The notes beneath the pieces are model-generated. The model saw only the letters and a list, made by a program, of their open reading frames with translations. It was not told the origin of the DNA and did no database searches. From Sideroxydans sp. (GTDB lineage Bacteria > Pseudomonadota > Gammaproteobacteria > Burkholderiales > Gallionellaceae), in assembly GCA_030823965.1 (NCBI GenBank), contig JAVBYP010000087.1, positions 1 through 11,404 on the forward strand: a DNA stretch of 11,404 nucleotides, read 5' to 3'. This document shows, one piece after another, positions 1 through 7,196 of this stretch. The position numbers were made by a program, and so were the translations under genes. How positions within the stretch are numbered: position 1 is the stretch's first letter; each line of letters opens with the position of its first letter.

Positions 1-486
1 TTGATCGTTGCAGGCAGTCTGCTCAGCATCGCCCCGTTGGCTCAAGCTTGCCCCGCCAAGCATCATGGTGGGTATGGTGGCCCATGCTTGCAGGAATTGG
101 ATAAGAACGAGGATGGCGCGGTCAGCAAGAAAGAGTTCGAGGCATTTCATGCAGCTCGTTTCAAAGAGATGGATGCCAATAAAGACGGCAAGCTGAGTGA
201 AGCAGAGATGGACAGTGGCATGGGGATGAAGCAACGCCCGATGAAAGACATGGGGCAAGACCCTTTCGACCGTCGTTTTGATGAGGTCGATATCAATCAC
301 GATGGCGGATTAAGTAAAGACGAGGCTGAGATCGGCATGCCGATGTTATTCAAACGTTATGACGAGATCGATGCCAACAAGGATGGCAAGATGACTAAGG
401 AGGAAGTGATCGAGAGCATGAAGAAGATGCACGAGAATGCACCCGCACCTCGTGGTATGGGAGTGGGTAGGCCCGACCAGAAATAA
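1..486 (+). CDS. Secreted four-EF-hand calcium-binding protein (5' end cut off)
   Basis: Four canonical EF-hand loops are visible, beginning at residues 34 (DKNEDG), 58 (DANKDG), 97 (DINHDG) and 124 (DANKDG). Each ends in a Glu at loop position 12, so all four should bind Ca2+. The first 17 residues read like the end of a signal peptide, with Ala-Gln-Ala before Cys17 as a likely signal peptidase I site. The frame is open to the first base and the TTG there has no visible ribosome site, so the true start almost certainly lies upstream. The middle and C-terminus are Met- and Lys-rich (MGMKQRPMKDMGQ, ending in GMGVGRPDQK). Small periplasmic EF-hand proteins of this kind are common in proteobacteria and usually lack an assigned function. 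Calcium buffering or sensing in the periplasm is the most that can be inferred. It converges on the cytochrome gene to its right. Confidence 0.85.
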   Translation: MIVAGSLLSIAPLAQACPAKHHGGYGGPCLQELDKNEDGAVSKKEFEAFHAARFKEMDANKDGKLSEAEMDSGMGMKQRPMKDMGQDPFDRRFDEVDINHDGGLSKDEAEIGMPMLFKRYDEIDANKDGKMTKEEVIESMKKMHENAPAPRGMGVGRPDQK

Positions 487-503
487 AGGTGGCGCCAAAA
501 ACT

Positions 504-533
504 AAAAGGCCTCGCAGAAATGCGAGGCCTTTT
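504..533. terminator. Bidirectional intrinsic terminator between EF-hand and cytochrome genes
   Basis: A perfect 13-bp stem (504-516 with 521-533) closes a GAAA tetraloop on the + strand. A-runs flank the 5' arm and T-runs the 3' arm. Because the base of the stem is A/T on both sides, it works as hairpin plus U-tract in either direction. It lies 17 nt after the EF-hand stop and 18 nt after the cytochrome stop, so it can end both convergent transcripts. Confidence 0.9.
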
Positions 534-551
534 GTTTGATGCTGGGGATGA

Positions 552-863
552 TTACTTCAGGATGTAAGCGACCATCGCTTTTATGTCTTCATCGCTCACT
601 TTAGCTGGAGTCGCTGGCATCGCCATCGAGCCGAAAACACCAGAACCACCTTTACGAACTTTAGCAGCGACTTTGTCTGCCGCAGTCGCATCCCCCTTGT
701 ATTTATCGGCGATCATCTTGATGCCGGGGCCAACGGTCTTCTTTTCAGCTTGGTGGCAGGTGCCGCAATTATGTTTCTTCATCAAAGCCGCGCCATCATC
801 GGCCATTGCCGCGTTAGAAAGCAAAAGACCTGCAGTCAGCATCAATACGTGTTGCACTTTCAT
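552..863 (-). CDS. Periplasmic class I monohaem cytochrome c (c551/c552-like)
   Basis: The 103-residue protein has a signal peptide ending in AAMA around residue 21, leaving a mature chain of about 82 residues, the usual size of cytochrome c551/c552. The haem motif is C33-G-T-C36-H37. H37 is the proximal ligand. M82 in the segment SMAMPAT is the likely distal ligand, with M80 as a less likely alternative. The C-terminal helix (SDEDIKAMVAYIL) is typical of the family. The expected role is soluble electron transfer in the periplasm, for example from the bc1 complex to a terminal oxidase or reductase; the partner cannot be read from this window. A strong ribosome site (AAGGAG, + strand 871-876) sits 7 nt before the ATG. 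The gene stands alone, diverging from yebC. Confidence 0.92.
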   Translation of the reverse strand: MKVQHVLMLTAGLLLSNAAMADDGAALMKKHNCGTCHQAEKKTVGPGIKMIADKYKGDATAADKVAAKVRKGGSGVFGSMAMPATPAKVSDEDIKAMVAYILK

Positions 864-904
864 GGTGATACTCCTTTTCTTCGTTAAGCAAAATCTTCGG
901 CGGA

Positions 905-933
905 ATTCTACGCCTTAAAACGTGCCATGTTCA
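905..933 (-). promoter_or_regulatory. Candidate sigma70 promoter for the cytochrome c gene
   Basis: Read on the - strand, TGAACA (928-933, four of six matches to the -35 consensus), a 17-nt spacer and TAGAAT (905-910, five of six matches to the -10) lie upstream of the cytochrome ATG. The start of transcription would fall near 898, giving a leader of about 35 nt that contains the AAGGAG site. The call is based on motif match and position only. Confidence 0.45.
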
Positions 934-964
934 CTCTGGTTGACGAGTAACCGAGTATTTGGGT

Positions 965-1004
965 CGGACGTGTCCGCGGTGTTACCATTCGCGCGGATTT
1001 TTTT
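965..1004 (+). promoter_or_regulatory. Terminator-like hairpin with T7 tract in the yebC leader, with a competing small hairpin
   Basis: TCCGCG (973-978) can pair with CGCGGA (992-997) around a 13-nt loop and is followed at once by seven T (998-1004), the layout of an intrinsic terminator. It ends 15 nt before the yebC ATG. A second small stem, CGGA (965-968) with TCCG (973-976), would use the same 5' arm, so the two cannot form together. The + strand gene that a plain terminator would serve is absent here, because the neighbour on the left runs the other way. Attenuation of the yebC operon is therefore a possible reading. The stems are short (6 and 4 bp) and no convincing yebC promoter was found, so this is tentative. 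Confidence 0.35.
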
Positions 1005-1019
1005 GCAAGGAATAGAGAC

Positions 1020-1745
1020 ATGGCTGGACATAGTAAATGGGCGAACATCCAACACCGTAAGGGGGCGCAGGATGCGAAGCGGGGCAAGATATTCACGCGC
1101 TTGATCAAAGAGATCACCGTGGCGGCGAAGCTGGGAGGGAGCGATCCCGATATCAATCCGCGTCTACGTTTGGCGATGGAAAGAGCCTACGACCAGAACA
1201 TGCCCAAGGACAATGTCGAGCGTGCTATCAAGCGTGGTGCCGGCGAATTGGATGGTGCCGACTACATGGAGCTGCGCTACGAGGGTTACGGCATCAATGG
1301 CGCGGCTGTGATGGTCGATTGCATGACCGACAACAAGACGCGCACCGTAGCTGATGTGCGCCATGCCTTCACCAAATATGGTGGCAACCTCGGCACGGAC
1401 GGGTCGGTCGCCTTCCTGTTCAAACACTGTGGATATATGGTGTTCGCGCCGGGTGTCGACGAGAGCGCATTGATGGAAGTGGCGATCAATGCGGGTGCGG
1501 AAGACATCATCAATAATGACGACGGCAGCATTGAAGTCATCACCGCGCCGTATGAGTTCGTGAATGTGAAGCAGCGCTTAGAGGCGGCTGGTTTCAAGCC
1601 GGAGATGGGGGAAGTCACCATGCGACCTGAGAACGAAGTGAGCTTCACAGGCGACGATGCGGTGAAGATGCAGAAGCTGTTGGATGCCTTGGAAGATTGT
1701 GATGACGTGCAAGAAGTCTATACCACTGCTTCGATCGACGGCTGA
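1020..1745 (+). CDS. yebC: YebC/PmpR (TACO1) family protein
   Basis: The protein opens with [20 protein letters not shown], the diagnostic N-terminus of the YebC family, and its 241 residues match the usual length. Other family hallmarks are [13 protein letters not shown], the segment [15 protein letters not shown], and [15 protein letters not shown]. Members are described as DNA-binding regulators in some bacteria (PmpR), while others, like mitochondrial TACO1, act at the ribosome to help translate difficult stretches such as polyproline. Which applies here cannot be read from sequence. The start is supported by AAGGA at 1007-1011, 8 nt upstream. In many proteobacteria yebC heads the ruvC-ruvA-ruvB cluster, as here. 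Its stop codon overlaps by one base (TGATG) the start of the ruvC remnant described next. Confidence 0.97.
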   Translation: MAGHSKWANIQHRKGAQDAKRGKIFTRLIKEITVAAKLGGSDPDINPRLRLAMERAYDQNMPKDNVERAIKRGAGELDGADYMELRYEGYGINGAAVMVDCMTDNKTRTVADVRHAFTKYGGNLGTDGSVAFLFKHCGYMVFAPGVDESALMEVAINAGAEDIINNDDGSIEVITAPYEFVNVKQRLEAAGFKPEMGEVTMRPENEVSFTGDDAVKMQKLLDALEDCDDVQEVYTTASIDG

Positions 1746-1870
1746 TGCGTATCCTCGGCATTGATCAGGGTCTCCGCATCACTGGCTTTAGTTTCGACAT
1801 AACTTGCGTGTGCAAGGTAGTCTCCACTGAAACCCATCACCAGTGCTTCGATTTCTTGGGGACTCGATGA
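1745..1870 (+). pseudogene. Decayed ruvC 5' stump, readable as a 41-codon ORF
   Basis: Starting at the ATG that overlaps the yebC stop (TGATG), the first 16 codons read [16 protein letters not shown]. This is nearly the same as the start of the intact ruvC just downstream, [16 protein letters not shown], with 13 of 16 residues identical. Over those 48 bases 33 match, and 10 of the 15 differences are synonymous. The two copies therefore drifted under protein-level selection and are not a fresh duplication. After codon 16 the match breaks down. In another frame the residues NLRV and GSLH weakly resemble the next RuvC segment (L.YVASG.I), suggesting small deletions. The frame closes at TGA 1868-1870, overlapping the ATG of the live ruvC (ATGA). 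It may be a simple remnant, or it may still be translated and couple yebC to ruvC. Confidence 0.7.
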
Positions 1871-2391
1871 CAATGCGAATATTGGGTATTGATCCAGGGC
1901 TCAGAGTGACGGGTTTTGGTGTGATAGACAAGGAAGGCCAGCAACTGCATTACGTCGCTAGCGGTTGCATCAAGACGCCTGATGGTGAATTGCCGGAGCG
2001 CTTGAAGGTCATCTTGAGTGGGCTGGGCGAGGTCATCGCGCAACATCAACCGCAACAAGTCGCTATCGAAAAGGTGTTCGTGAACGTGAATCCACAATCT
2101 ACTTTGCTGCTTGGGCAGGCGCGTGGGGCGGCCATCTGTGCGGCCGTGCAGGCGAACCTCCCAGTCGCGGAATACACCGCTCTCCAAGTCAAGCAGGCCG
2201 TCGTTGGTAATGGACATGCGAGCAAGGAACAGGTGCAAGCGATGGTGGTGAGGTTGCTAAAATTGTCCGGTACGCCCAGTCCCGATGCGGCGGATGCGTT
2301 GGCGGGGGCGATCTGTTATGCGCATAGTGGGATGGGTTTGGGTGCGTTGGCGACCAAGGGCTTCCGCATCAAAGGCGGGAGATTAGTATGA
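1867..2391 (+). CDS. ruvC: Holliday junction resolvase RuvC
   Basis: RuvC is the endonuclease that cuts four-way junctions handed over by RuvAB during homologous recombination and repair. The four acidic metal ligands of the RNase H-like fold are visible: D9 in LGIDPG, E68 in VAIEKVF, and D140 and D143 in [13 protein letters not shown] and [16 protein letters not shown] are further family signatures. At 174 residues it is full length. Two ATGs compete for the start. The one at 1867 forms ATGA with the stop of the preceding remnant. The one at 1873 gives MRILGIDPG and stands 10 nt after a GGGGA site at 1858-1862, against 4 nt for the first. A GTG at 1843 in the same frame has no ribosome site and precedes the conserved region, so it is unlikely. 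The stop overlaps the next gene by ATGA. Confidence 0.96.
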   Translation: MTMRILGIDPGLRVTGFGVIDKEGQQLHYVASGCIKTPDGELPERLKVILSGLGEVIAQHQPQQVAIEKVFVNVNPQSTLLLGQARGAAICAAVQANLPVAEYTALQVKQAVVGNGHASKEQVQAMVVRLLKLSGTPSPDAADALAGAICYAHSGMGLGALATKGFRIKGGRLV

Positions 2392-3338
2392 CACAACCTT
2401 TGGAGCCGACACTCACGACTTTTCAAAATCCAATGTCTCGTTATTTCGCGGCGACCCGTCCGGCTTTCATCACGGCAAGCCTGATGGCAGCGTTGCTTGG
2501 GCTGGCAGTAGCGTGGCATGCAACCCTTGATTTTGATGTGACGCTGGCAGTCGTCACCGTGCTGTTCGCGCTGCTGGCACACGCTGGCGTGAACGTGCTC
2601 AACGATTATTACGATGCGCTGAACGGTACGGACGCGCAGAACGTGGAGCGTATCTTTCCCTTCACGGGAGGCAGCCGCTTCATTCAGAACGGTGTGCTGA
2701 CCTTGGTGCAGACGCGCAATTTCGGGTTTGCCTTGTTGGCAGGTGTGGCGTTGGCAGGGCTGTGGTTGATGTCACGCTCGGCACCGCAACTGCTATATGT
2801 GGGGTTGGTAGGTCTATTCATAGGCTGGGCTTATTCGGCGACTCCGTTCAAGTTGAATAGTCGAGGCTGGGGTGAGTTGTGTGTGACGGCAGGGATTCTA
2901 TCCATCACAGTGGGGACCTATTTCGTGCAGAGCAAGCACTACGATGTAGCTCCGTTCGTGGCGGGATTGTCCTATGCGCTATTGACGATGAATCTGCTCT
3001 ATATCAACCAGTTCCCCGACCGCACGGCGGATACGGCGGCAGGCAAGTTACATTGGGTCGCACGATTGGATGTGCGACATGCGCGCTGGGGATATGTGCT
3101 GATTGTTGCGTTGGCTTATCTATGGTTGTTGCTGAGTGTGGCGCTGGCTTGGTTGCCGTTGCTGGCGCTATCGGCACTGCTTGCTTTGCCTTTGAGTGTG
3201 AAGCCGGCGCGCTCGTTGTTGCGACACGCGGCACAGCCGCAGTTGTTAGGTGATGCCATCAAACAAACCATCGCTGCGATGATGGTGCATGGCGCCCTGT
3301 TATCGCTAGCATTGATATTGAGTAAGGGAAGCACATGA
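2388..3338 (+). CDS. UbiA-superfamily prenyltransferase, MenA-like, inserted in the ruv operon
   Basis: This is a very hydrophobic 316-residue membrane protein with about eight or nine predicted spans. The two Asp-rich motifs that hold the Mg2+-diphosphate of the prenyl donor are present: N72-D73-xx-D76-xxx-G80-x-D82 between the first spans, and N207-xxx-D211-xxx-D215-xxx-G219-K220. [10 protein letters not shown] (93-102) and the segment from Y149 to E163 (TPFKL, then RGWGEL) are closer to 1,4-dihydroxy-2-naphthoate prenyltransferase (MenA) than to UbiA. It should transfer an isoprenoid chain to an aromatic acceptor in the inner membrane. Betaproteobacteria generally make ubiquinone, and no other menaquinone gene is in view, so the substrate is unknown and menA is not assigned. 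It overlaps ruvC upstream and ruvA downstream by ATGA, so it is fully wired into the operon. Confidence 0.88.
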   Translation: MTQPLEPTLTTFQNPMSRYFAATRPAFITASLMAALLGLAVAWHATLDFDVTLAVVTVLFALLAHAGVNVLNDYYDALNGTDAQNVERIFPFTGGSRFIQNGVLTLVQTRNFGFALLAGVALAGLWLMSRSAPQLLYVGLVGLFIGWAYSATPFKLNSRGWGELCVTAGILSITVGTYFVQSKHYDVAPFVAGLSYALLTMNLLYINQFPDRTADTAAGKLHWVARLDVRHARWGYVLIVALAYLWLLLSVALAWLPLLALSALLALPLSVKPARSLLRHAAQPQLLGDAIKQTIAAMMVHGALLSLALILSKGST

Positions 3339-3919
3339 TCGGAAGATTGAGCGGCACATTGCTAGAAAAGAACCCACCGCAGATCGTTCTGGATGTGCAG
3401 GGCGTGGGTTACGAAGTGGACGTGCCGATGAGTACGTTCTACAACCTGCCTGCACTCAATGAGAAGGTGGTGCTGCACACGCAACTCATCGTGCGCGAGG
3501 ATGCACATCTGCTATTTGGTTTCTTGACACACGAGGAGCGCATCGCTTTCCGCCAACTGCTCAAGATCAGCGGCGTAGGCCCCAAGCTGGCACTCTCAGT
3601 GTTATCTGGCTTGAGCATCGCCGACCTTGCAGCAGCGGTAGCGAACAAGGATGCGAATAGACTCACCAAGATACCGGGTGTGGGCAAGAAGACCGCCGAG
3701 CGTCTGTTGCTGGAACTGCAAGGTAAATTCACGGTGAGCGGCGCAGGGGCGGCACTCGGTTCGGTAGTCGCTTCGTCCGCCAGCAACGATATCGTGAATG
3801 CTCTGTTGGCCTTGGGCTACAACGAGAAAGAGGCGGACTGGGCAGCCAAGCAATTGCCCAAGGATGCCGATGTCTCGGGCGGCATCCGCCAAGCGCTTAA
3901 GTTATTATCCAAAGCATGA
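3335..3919 (+). CDS. ruvA: Holliday junction DNA helicase subunit RuvA
   Basis: RuvA binds the four-way junction as a tetramer and loads the RuvB motor for branch migration. The 194-residue chain shows the N-terminal OB-fold ([13 protein letters not shown], then GVGYEVDVP), and the tandem helix-hairpin-helix region with [10 protein letters not shown] (78-87) and [13 protein letters not shown] (113-125). After a flexible Gly/Ala/Ser linker (about 134-149) comes the C-terminal domain III (from N151) that contacts RuvB. Length and motif order match the family. The ATG overlaps the prenyltransferase stop (ATGA), and its own stop overlaps ruvB in the same way, so translation of all three is likely coupled. 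Confidence 0.97.
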   Translation: MIGRLSGTLLEKNPPQIVLDVQGVGYEVDVPMSTFYNLPALNEKVVLHTQLIVREDAHLLFGFLTHEERIAFRQLLKISGVGPKLALSVLSGLSIADLAAAVANKDANRLTKIPGVGKKTAERLLLELQGKFTVSGAGAALGSVVASSASNDIVNALLALGYNEKEADWAAKQLPKDADVSGGIRQALKLLSKA

Positions 3920-4974
3920 TCAAACACGACGACCTGACCACTGAGCCGCGCATCATCTCTGCCGCTCCCGCTTCGCAGCAAGAGGAGGCTTTGGAGCGTG
4001 CGTTGCGTCCCAAGCAGCTCGATGAATACGTGGGACAAGAGAAGATACGCGGGCAGTTGGAGATATTCATCCAGGCGGCGAAGCAGCGCAAAGAACCGCT
4101 CGATCATGTCTTGCTGTTCGGCCCACCCGGTCTGGGTAAGACCACCTTGGCGCAGATCATCGCGCGCGAGATGGGGGTCAATATTCGCCACACTTCCGGC
4201 CCAGTGTTGGAGCGTGCAGGTGACCTTGCGGCCTTGCTCACCAATCTCGAACCCAACGATGTGCTGTTCATCGATGAGATACATCGTTTGTCACCCGTGG
4301 TGGAAGAGATCCTGTATCCCGCGCTGGAGGACTACCAGATCGATATCATGATCGGCGAAGGGCCAGGGGCGCGTTCGGTGAAGATCGATCTGCCGCCGTT
4401 CACACTGGTCGGTGCGACCACACGTGCGGGCATGCTCACCAATCCACTGCGCGACCGCTTCGGCATTGTGGCGCGATTGGAGTTCTACACTGCGCAAGAA
4501 TTGCAGCGCATCGTCACTCGCTCTTCCGGCTTGCTGGAGTTACCTATCTCGCAAGATGGCGCATTGGAGATCGCCAAGCGTTCGCGCGGTACACCGCGTA
4601 TCGCCAACCGTTTGCTAAGGCGCGTGCGAGATTTCGCGGATGTGAAAGCGGATGGCAATGCCACACGCGAAGTGGCGGATGCTGCGCTGACCATGCTCGA
4701 TGTGGATTCACAAGGGCTGGATCTGATGGATAGGAAACTGTTGCAGACCGTCATCGAAAAGTTCATGGGCGGTCCGGTTGGAGTGGATAACCTTGCGGCA
4801 GCGATAGGCGAAGAACGCGACACCATCGAAGACGTGCTGGAACCCTACCTCATCCAGCAAGGCTATCTGCAACGTACCCCACGCGGTCGTATCGCCACGG
4901 CGAACGCCTACCAACATTTCGGTCTGATCCAGCCGCGCAGCGCAGGCAATAACAAGGGGCTGTGGGATGAGTAA
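3916..4974 (+). CDS. ruvB: Holliday junction branch migration ATPase RuvB
   Basis: RuvB is the AAA+ ring motor that pulls DNA through the RuvA-bound junction. Visible are Walker A GPPGLGKT (69-76), Walker B LFIDEIH (117-123), the sensor 1/arginine finger region GATTR (166-170), and a sensor 2-type segment [14 protein letters not shown]. These are followed by a winged-helix C-terminus containing [12 protein letters not shown] and [11 protein letters not shown]. At 352 residues it is slightly longer than the roughly 336 of Escherichia coli; the extra length lies at both ends. It begins inside the ruvA stop (ATGA) and its last codons overlap ybgC by 8 nt, tying the recombination genes to the Tol-Pal cluster. 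Confidence 0.98.
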   Translation: MIKHDDLTTEPRIISAAPASQQEEALERALRPKQLDEYVGQEKIRGQLEIFIQAAKQRKEPLDHVLLFGPPGLGKTTLAQIIAREMGVNIRHTSGPVLERAGDLAALLTNLEPNDVLFIDEIHRLSPVVEEILYPALEDYQIDIMIGEGPGARSVKIDLPPFTLVGATTRAGMLTNPLRDRFGIVARLEFYTAQELQRIVTRSSGLLELPISQDGALEIAKRSRGTPRIANRLLRRVRDFADVKADGNATREVADAALTMLDVDSQGLDLMDRKLLQTVIEKFMGGPVGVDNLAAAIGEERDTIEDVLEPYLIQQGYLQRTPRGRIATANAYQHFGLIQPRSAGNNKGLWDE

Positions 4975-5371
4975 GCACAAAGTCTTTTCATGGCCTGTGC
5001 GTGTGTATTTTCAGGATACCGACGCGGGCGGTGTCGTTTATCACGCCAGCTATGTGAACTTTATGGAGCGCGCGCGGACTGAGTGGTTGCGCACCTTTGG
5101 TTACAGCAACGCTGGGCTGATGAAACAATTGGGTGTGGTATTCGTGGTGCGCTCGATGAAGTTAGAGTATCTGAAGCCAGCTCTGCTCGACGATATGTTG
5201 GCGGTGACAGCTCAAGTCAAAGACATCGGACGTAGTCGCATCACATTGTTGCAGACTGTGAAACGGGATGAGGAGTTGCTGACCGAAGGTGAGGTACATC
5301 TCGTGTGTGTGAATGTAGAGACCTTCAAGCCGGTGAGCGTGCCAGACGTGTTGAAAAAACAGTGGGACTGA
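4967..5371 (+). CDS. ybgC: Tol-Pal-associated acyl-CoA thioesterase YbgC
   Basis: This is a 134-residue hotdog-fold thioesterase. The signature [20 protein letters not shown] (14-33) carries the catalytic aspartate region typical of the YbgC/4-hydroxybenzoyl-CoA thioesterase family, followed by RTEWLR. Family members hydrolyse short acyl-CoAs, and some are linked to acyl carrier protein and phospholipid synthesis at the inner membrane. The gene is the usual first member of tol-pal clusters, though its link to Tol function is not settled. The ATG lies 7 nt after AAGGGG (4954-4959), inside the end of ruvB. The gene ends 4 nt before tolQ. Confidence 0.95.
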   Translation: MSKHKVFSWPVRVYFQDTDAGGVVYHASYVNFMERARTEWLRTFGYSNAGLMKQLGVVFVVRSMKLEYLKPALLDDMLAVTAQVKDIGRSRITLLQTVKRDEELLTEGEVHLVCVNVETFKPVSVPDVLKKQWD

Positions 5372-5375
5372 TGAT

Positions 5376-6053
5376 ATGAACATTCTGCAAGACCTGTCGT
5401 TCTTCCATCTCATCGCCAATGCCAGCTTGCTGGTACAGATGGTGATGGGATTGTTGTTGTTCGTGTCGCTGATGTCGTGGTGGTACATCTTCCAAAAGAT
5501 GTTCGCGGTGCGCGCCGCGATGAGGCAGACGCGTGACTTCGAAGAGGCGTTCTGGAACAACCCGAATCTGGTGACTTTGTATCAACAGGCGAGTAGCAAG
5601 CTACGCCACGACCAAGGTGCGTTGGAGCAGATCTTCGCCGCGGGCTTCACCGAATATGTGAAGTTGAAGAAGACACACGGGGTGGACAGTGCGGCGGTGA
5701 TGGACGGTACGCGCCGCGCCATGCGCGCACGTTTCCAGCGTGAGATGGATCATCTGGAATCACATCTTTCTTTTCTGGCGACAGTCGGTTCGGTCAGTCC
5801 TTATGTGGGCCTGCTGGGCACGGTGTGGGGCATCATGAATGCGTTTCGAGGCCTCTCCAGTGTAGGGCAAGCGACGTTGGCGCAAGTCGCCCCGGGTATC
5901 GCAGAAGCCTTGGTGGCGACGGCGATGGGCCTGTTCGCGGCCATCCCTGCCGTGGTGGCTTACAACCGCTATGCACGTGACATCGATCGCTTGGCATCTC
6001 GATTCGAGAGTTTCTCGGAAGAGTTCTCCAATGTGTTGCAGCGCCAACCCTAA
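5376..6053 (+). CDS. tolQ: Tol-Pal inner-membrane motor subunit TolQ
   Basis: TolQ forms, with TolR, the proton-driven channel that energises TolA. The 225-residue protein has three membrane spans at roughly 15-38, 131-155 and 172-197, with a cytoplasmic loop between the first two. The segment 135-154 (ATVGSVSPYVGLLGTVWG) and the third span with TAMGLFAAIPAVVAYN are the conserved pore-lining regions of the TolQ/ExbB/MotA family. The start follows ybgC by 4 nt and has only a weak GGGA ribosome site, so it probably relies on ribosomes finishing ybgC. The membership in a full tol-pal set separates it from ExbB. Confidence 0.96.
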   Translation: MNILQDLSFFHLIANASLLVQMVMGLLLFVSLMSWWYIFQKMFAVRAAMRQTRDFEEAFWNNPNLVTLYQQASSKLRHDQGALEQIFAAGFTEYVKLKKTHGVDSAAVMDGTRRAMRARFQREMDHLESHLSFLATVGSVSPYVGLLGTVWGIMNAFRGLSSVGQATLAQVAPGIAEALVATAMGLFAAIPAVVAYNRYARDIDRLASRFESFSEEFSNVLQRQP

Positions 6054-6065
6054 GGTTCCGTAACG

Positions 6066-6485
6066 ATGAGATCGTATCGTCGCTCCCGCAACCGCTTGAT
6101 GAACGAGATCAACGTCGTGCCTTACATCGACGTGATGTTGGTGTTGCTCGTCATCTTCATGGTGACTGCGCCGATGATGAACCCGGGGCAGATCGATCTG
6201 CCTAGCGTCGGCAAATCGCTCACCCCGCCAGTCTCGCCGCTCGAAGTCATCATCAAGAAGGACACGACGCTCGCGTTGCGAGACCACAGCAAAGGCGAGG
6301 TGGCTGTGCCAGTGTCACGTGAAGAACTGGCTGCGACGATCAAGAAGAAGGTCGCTAGCAATCCTGAACAATCGGTCGTCATCTCTGCGGATAAAAAAGT
6401 GCGTTACGAAGAGGTGATCGAAGTGATGGACATGCTGCAACAGCAGAACATCAAGAAGATCGGTCTGCTCACCAAGGCGAAATGA
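6066..6485 (+). CDS. tolR: Tol-Pal inner-membrane motor subunit TolR
   Basis: TolR is the ExbD-type partner of TolQ. The 139-residue chain has a short cytoplasmic N-terminus (MRSYRRSRNRLMNEINVVPY) and one membrane span at about 20-37. Within it lies D22, the proton-carrying aspartate that corresponds to Asp23 of Escherichia coli TolR. A Pro-rich linker and a periplasmic domain (from about residue 58) follow, the latter expected to bind peptidoglycan when activated. The gene starts 12 nt after tolQ with a modest AAGG site. Its stop overlaps the tolA start (ATGA). Confidence 0.96.
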   Translation: MRSYRRSRNRLMNEINVVPYIDVMLVLLVIFMVTAPMMNPGQIDLPSVGKSLTPPVSPLEVIIKKDTTLALRDHSKGEVAVPVSREELAATIKKKVASNPEQSVVISADKKVRYEEVIEVMDMLQQQNIKKIGLLTKAK

Positions 6486-7195
6486 GCCACGCACTGAACT
6501 ACCAAGACCCATATCGAGTGCCCGCTGGATTGCTGGCGCTGGTGGTGCATGCGGTTTTCATCGGATTGTTGGTGCTGGGGGTGCGTTGGCAGTCGCATCC
6601 GCCGGAGGAATTCTCGGTCGAACTGTGGGATAGCTTTCCTGTCATAGCGCCCCCTTTAGAGCAGATGCCTGTGCCTGCCGTAGAAACCCCTCCTTCTGTC
6701 GAGCCGAAAGTGGAGTTGCCGCAGGAGAAGTCTGCGGACATCGAGTTGCGCGAGAAGAAGATCAGCAAGGTCGAACCAGCCAAGCCAACTGCAAAAGAAT
6801 TGAAGGAGCGTAAACAGGCTGAAGAACAGCGCTTGCTGGAAGAGTATGCGGAGAAACGCCGTCAAGCATTGCAAGAGACGATGCGTGCAGAGATCGCAGC
6901 GGCAACCTCGGCTGAAGTGGGGCGCTATCAAGATATGATACGCAGCAAGATACGACGCAACATCGTGGGTATCCCGCCTAATCTTCCGGCGGATGCCAAG
7001 GCAGAATTCAAGGTGACGGTGTTGCCGGGCGGTATGGTGATGGATGTGCAGTTAGTGAAAAGTAGCGGCAATCGTGCATACGACGATGCGGCAGAGCGCG
7101 CCATCTACAAGGCGCAACCACTGCCATTGCCGACCGACGTCGGGTTGCAAAAATTGTTCAGGGAGCTACGCCTGATGATCAAACCACAGGAATAA
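6482..7195 (+). CDS. tolA: Tol-Pal energy transducer TolA (short form)
   Basis: TolA spans the periplasm and links the TolQR motor to TolB and Pal. It has a single N-terminal membrane anchor (about 15-34, containing H23). A Pro/Glu-rich stretch (about 39-82: PPEE, MPVPAVETPP) is followed by a charged helical segment rich in Lys, Glu and Arg (about 85-140). The C-terminal globular domain (about 145-237) contains RSKIRRNIVGIPPNLP and PGGMVMDVQLVKSSGN, typical of the TolA/TonB C-domain. At 237 residues it is far shorter than the 421 of Escherichia coli, mainly because the helical domain is short. The gene overlaps tolR by ATGA and stops 1 nt before tolB. Confidence 0.94.
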   Translation: MSHALNYQDPYRVPAGLLALVVHAVFIGLLVLGVRWQSHPPEEFSVELWDSFPVIAPPLEQMPVPAVETPPSVEPKVELPQEKSADIELREKKISKVEPAKPTAKELKERKQAEEQRLLEEYAEKRRQALQETMRAEIAAATSAEVGRYQDMIRSKIRRNIVGIPPNLPADAKAEFKVTVLPGGMVMDVQLVKSSGNRAYDDAAERAIYKAQPLPLPTDVGLQKLFRELRLMIKPQE

Positions 7196-7196
7196 T

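Noticed and set aside
940..988. TTGACG at 940-945 as the -35 of a yebC promoter
   Set aside because: No acceptable -10 hexamer lies 15-19 nt downstream; the region there is GC-rich. The yebC promoter remains unassigned.
908..1156. Antisense 82-codon frame overlapping the start of yebC
   Set aside because: It shows no recognisable motif, covers the conserved yebC N-terminus and the divergent control region, and has no ribosome site.
1843..1866. GTG at 1843 as an earlier start for ruvC
   Set aside because: It has no ribosome site and adds residues not seen before the conserved MRILGID in RuvC. The ATGs at 1867 and 1873 fit better.
1748..1890. Open reading frame on the - strand across the yebC-ruvC gap that reads protein-like (for example [19 protein letters not shown])
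   Set aside because: The same bases on the + strand begin with a clear RuvC N-terminus placed at the yebC stop. The - strand frame has no good start or ribosome site and runs into the antisense of yebC, where it stops.
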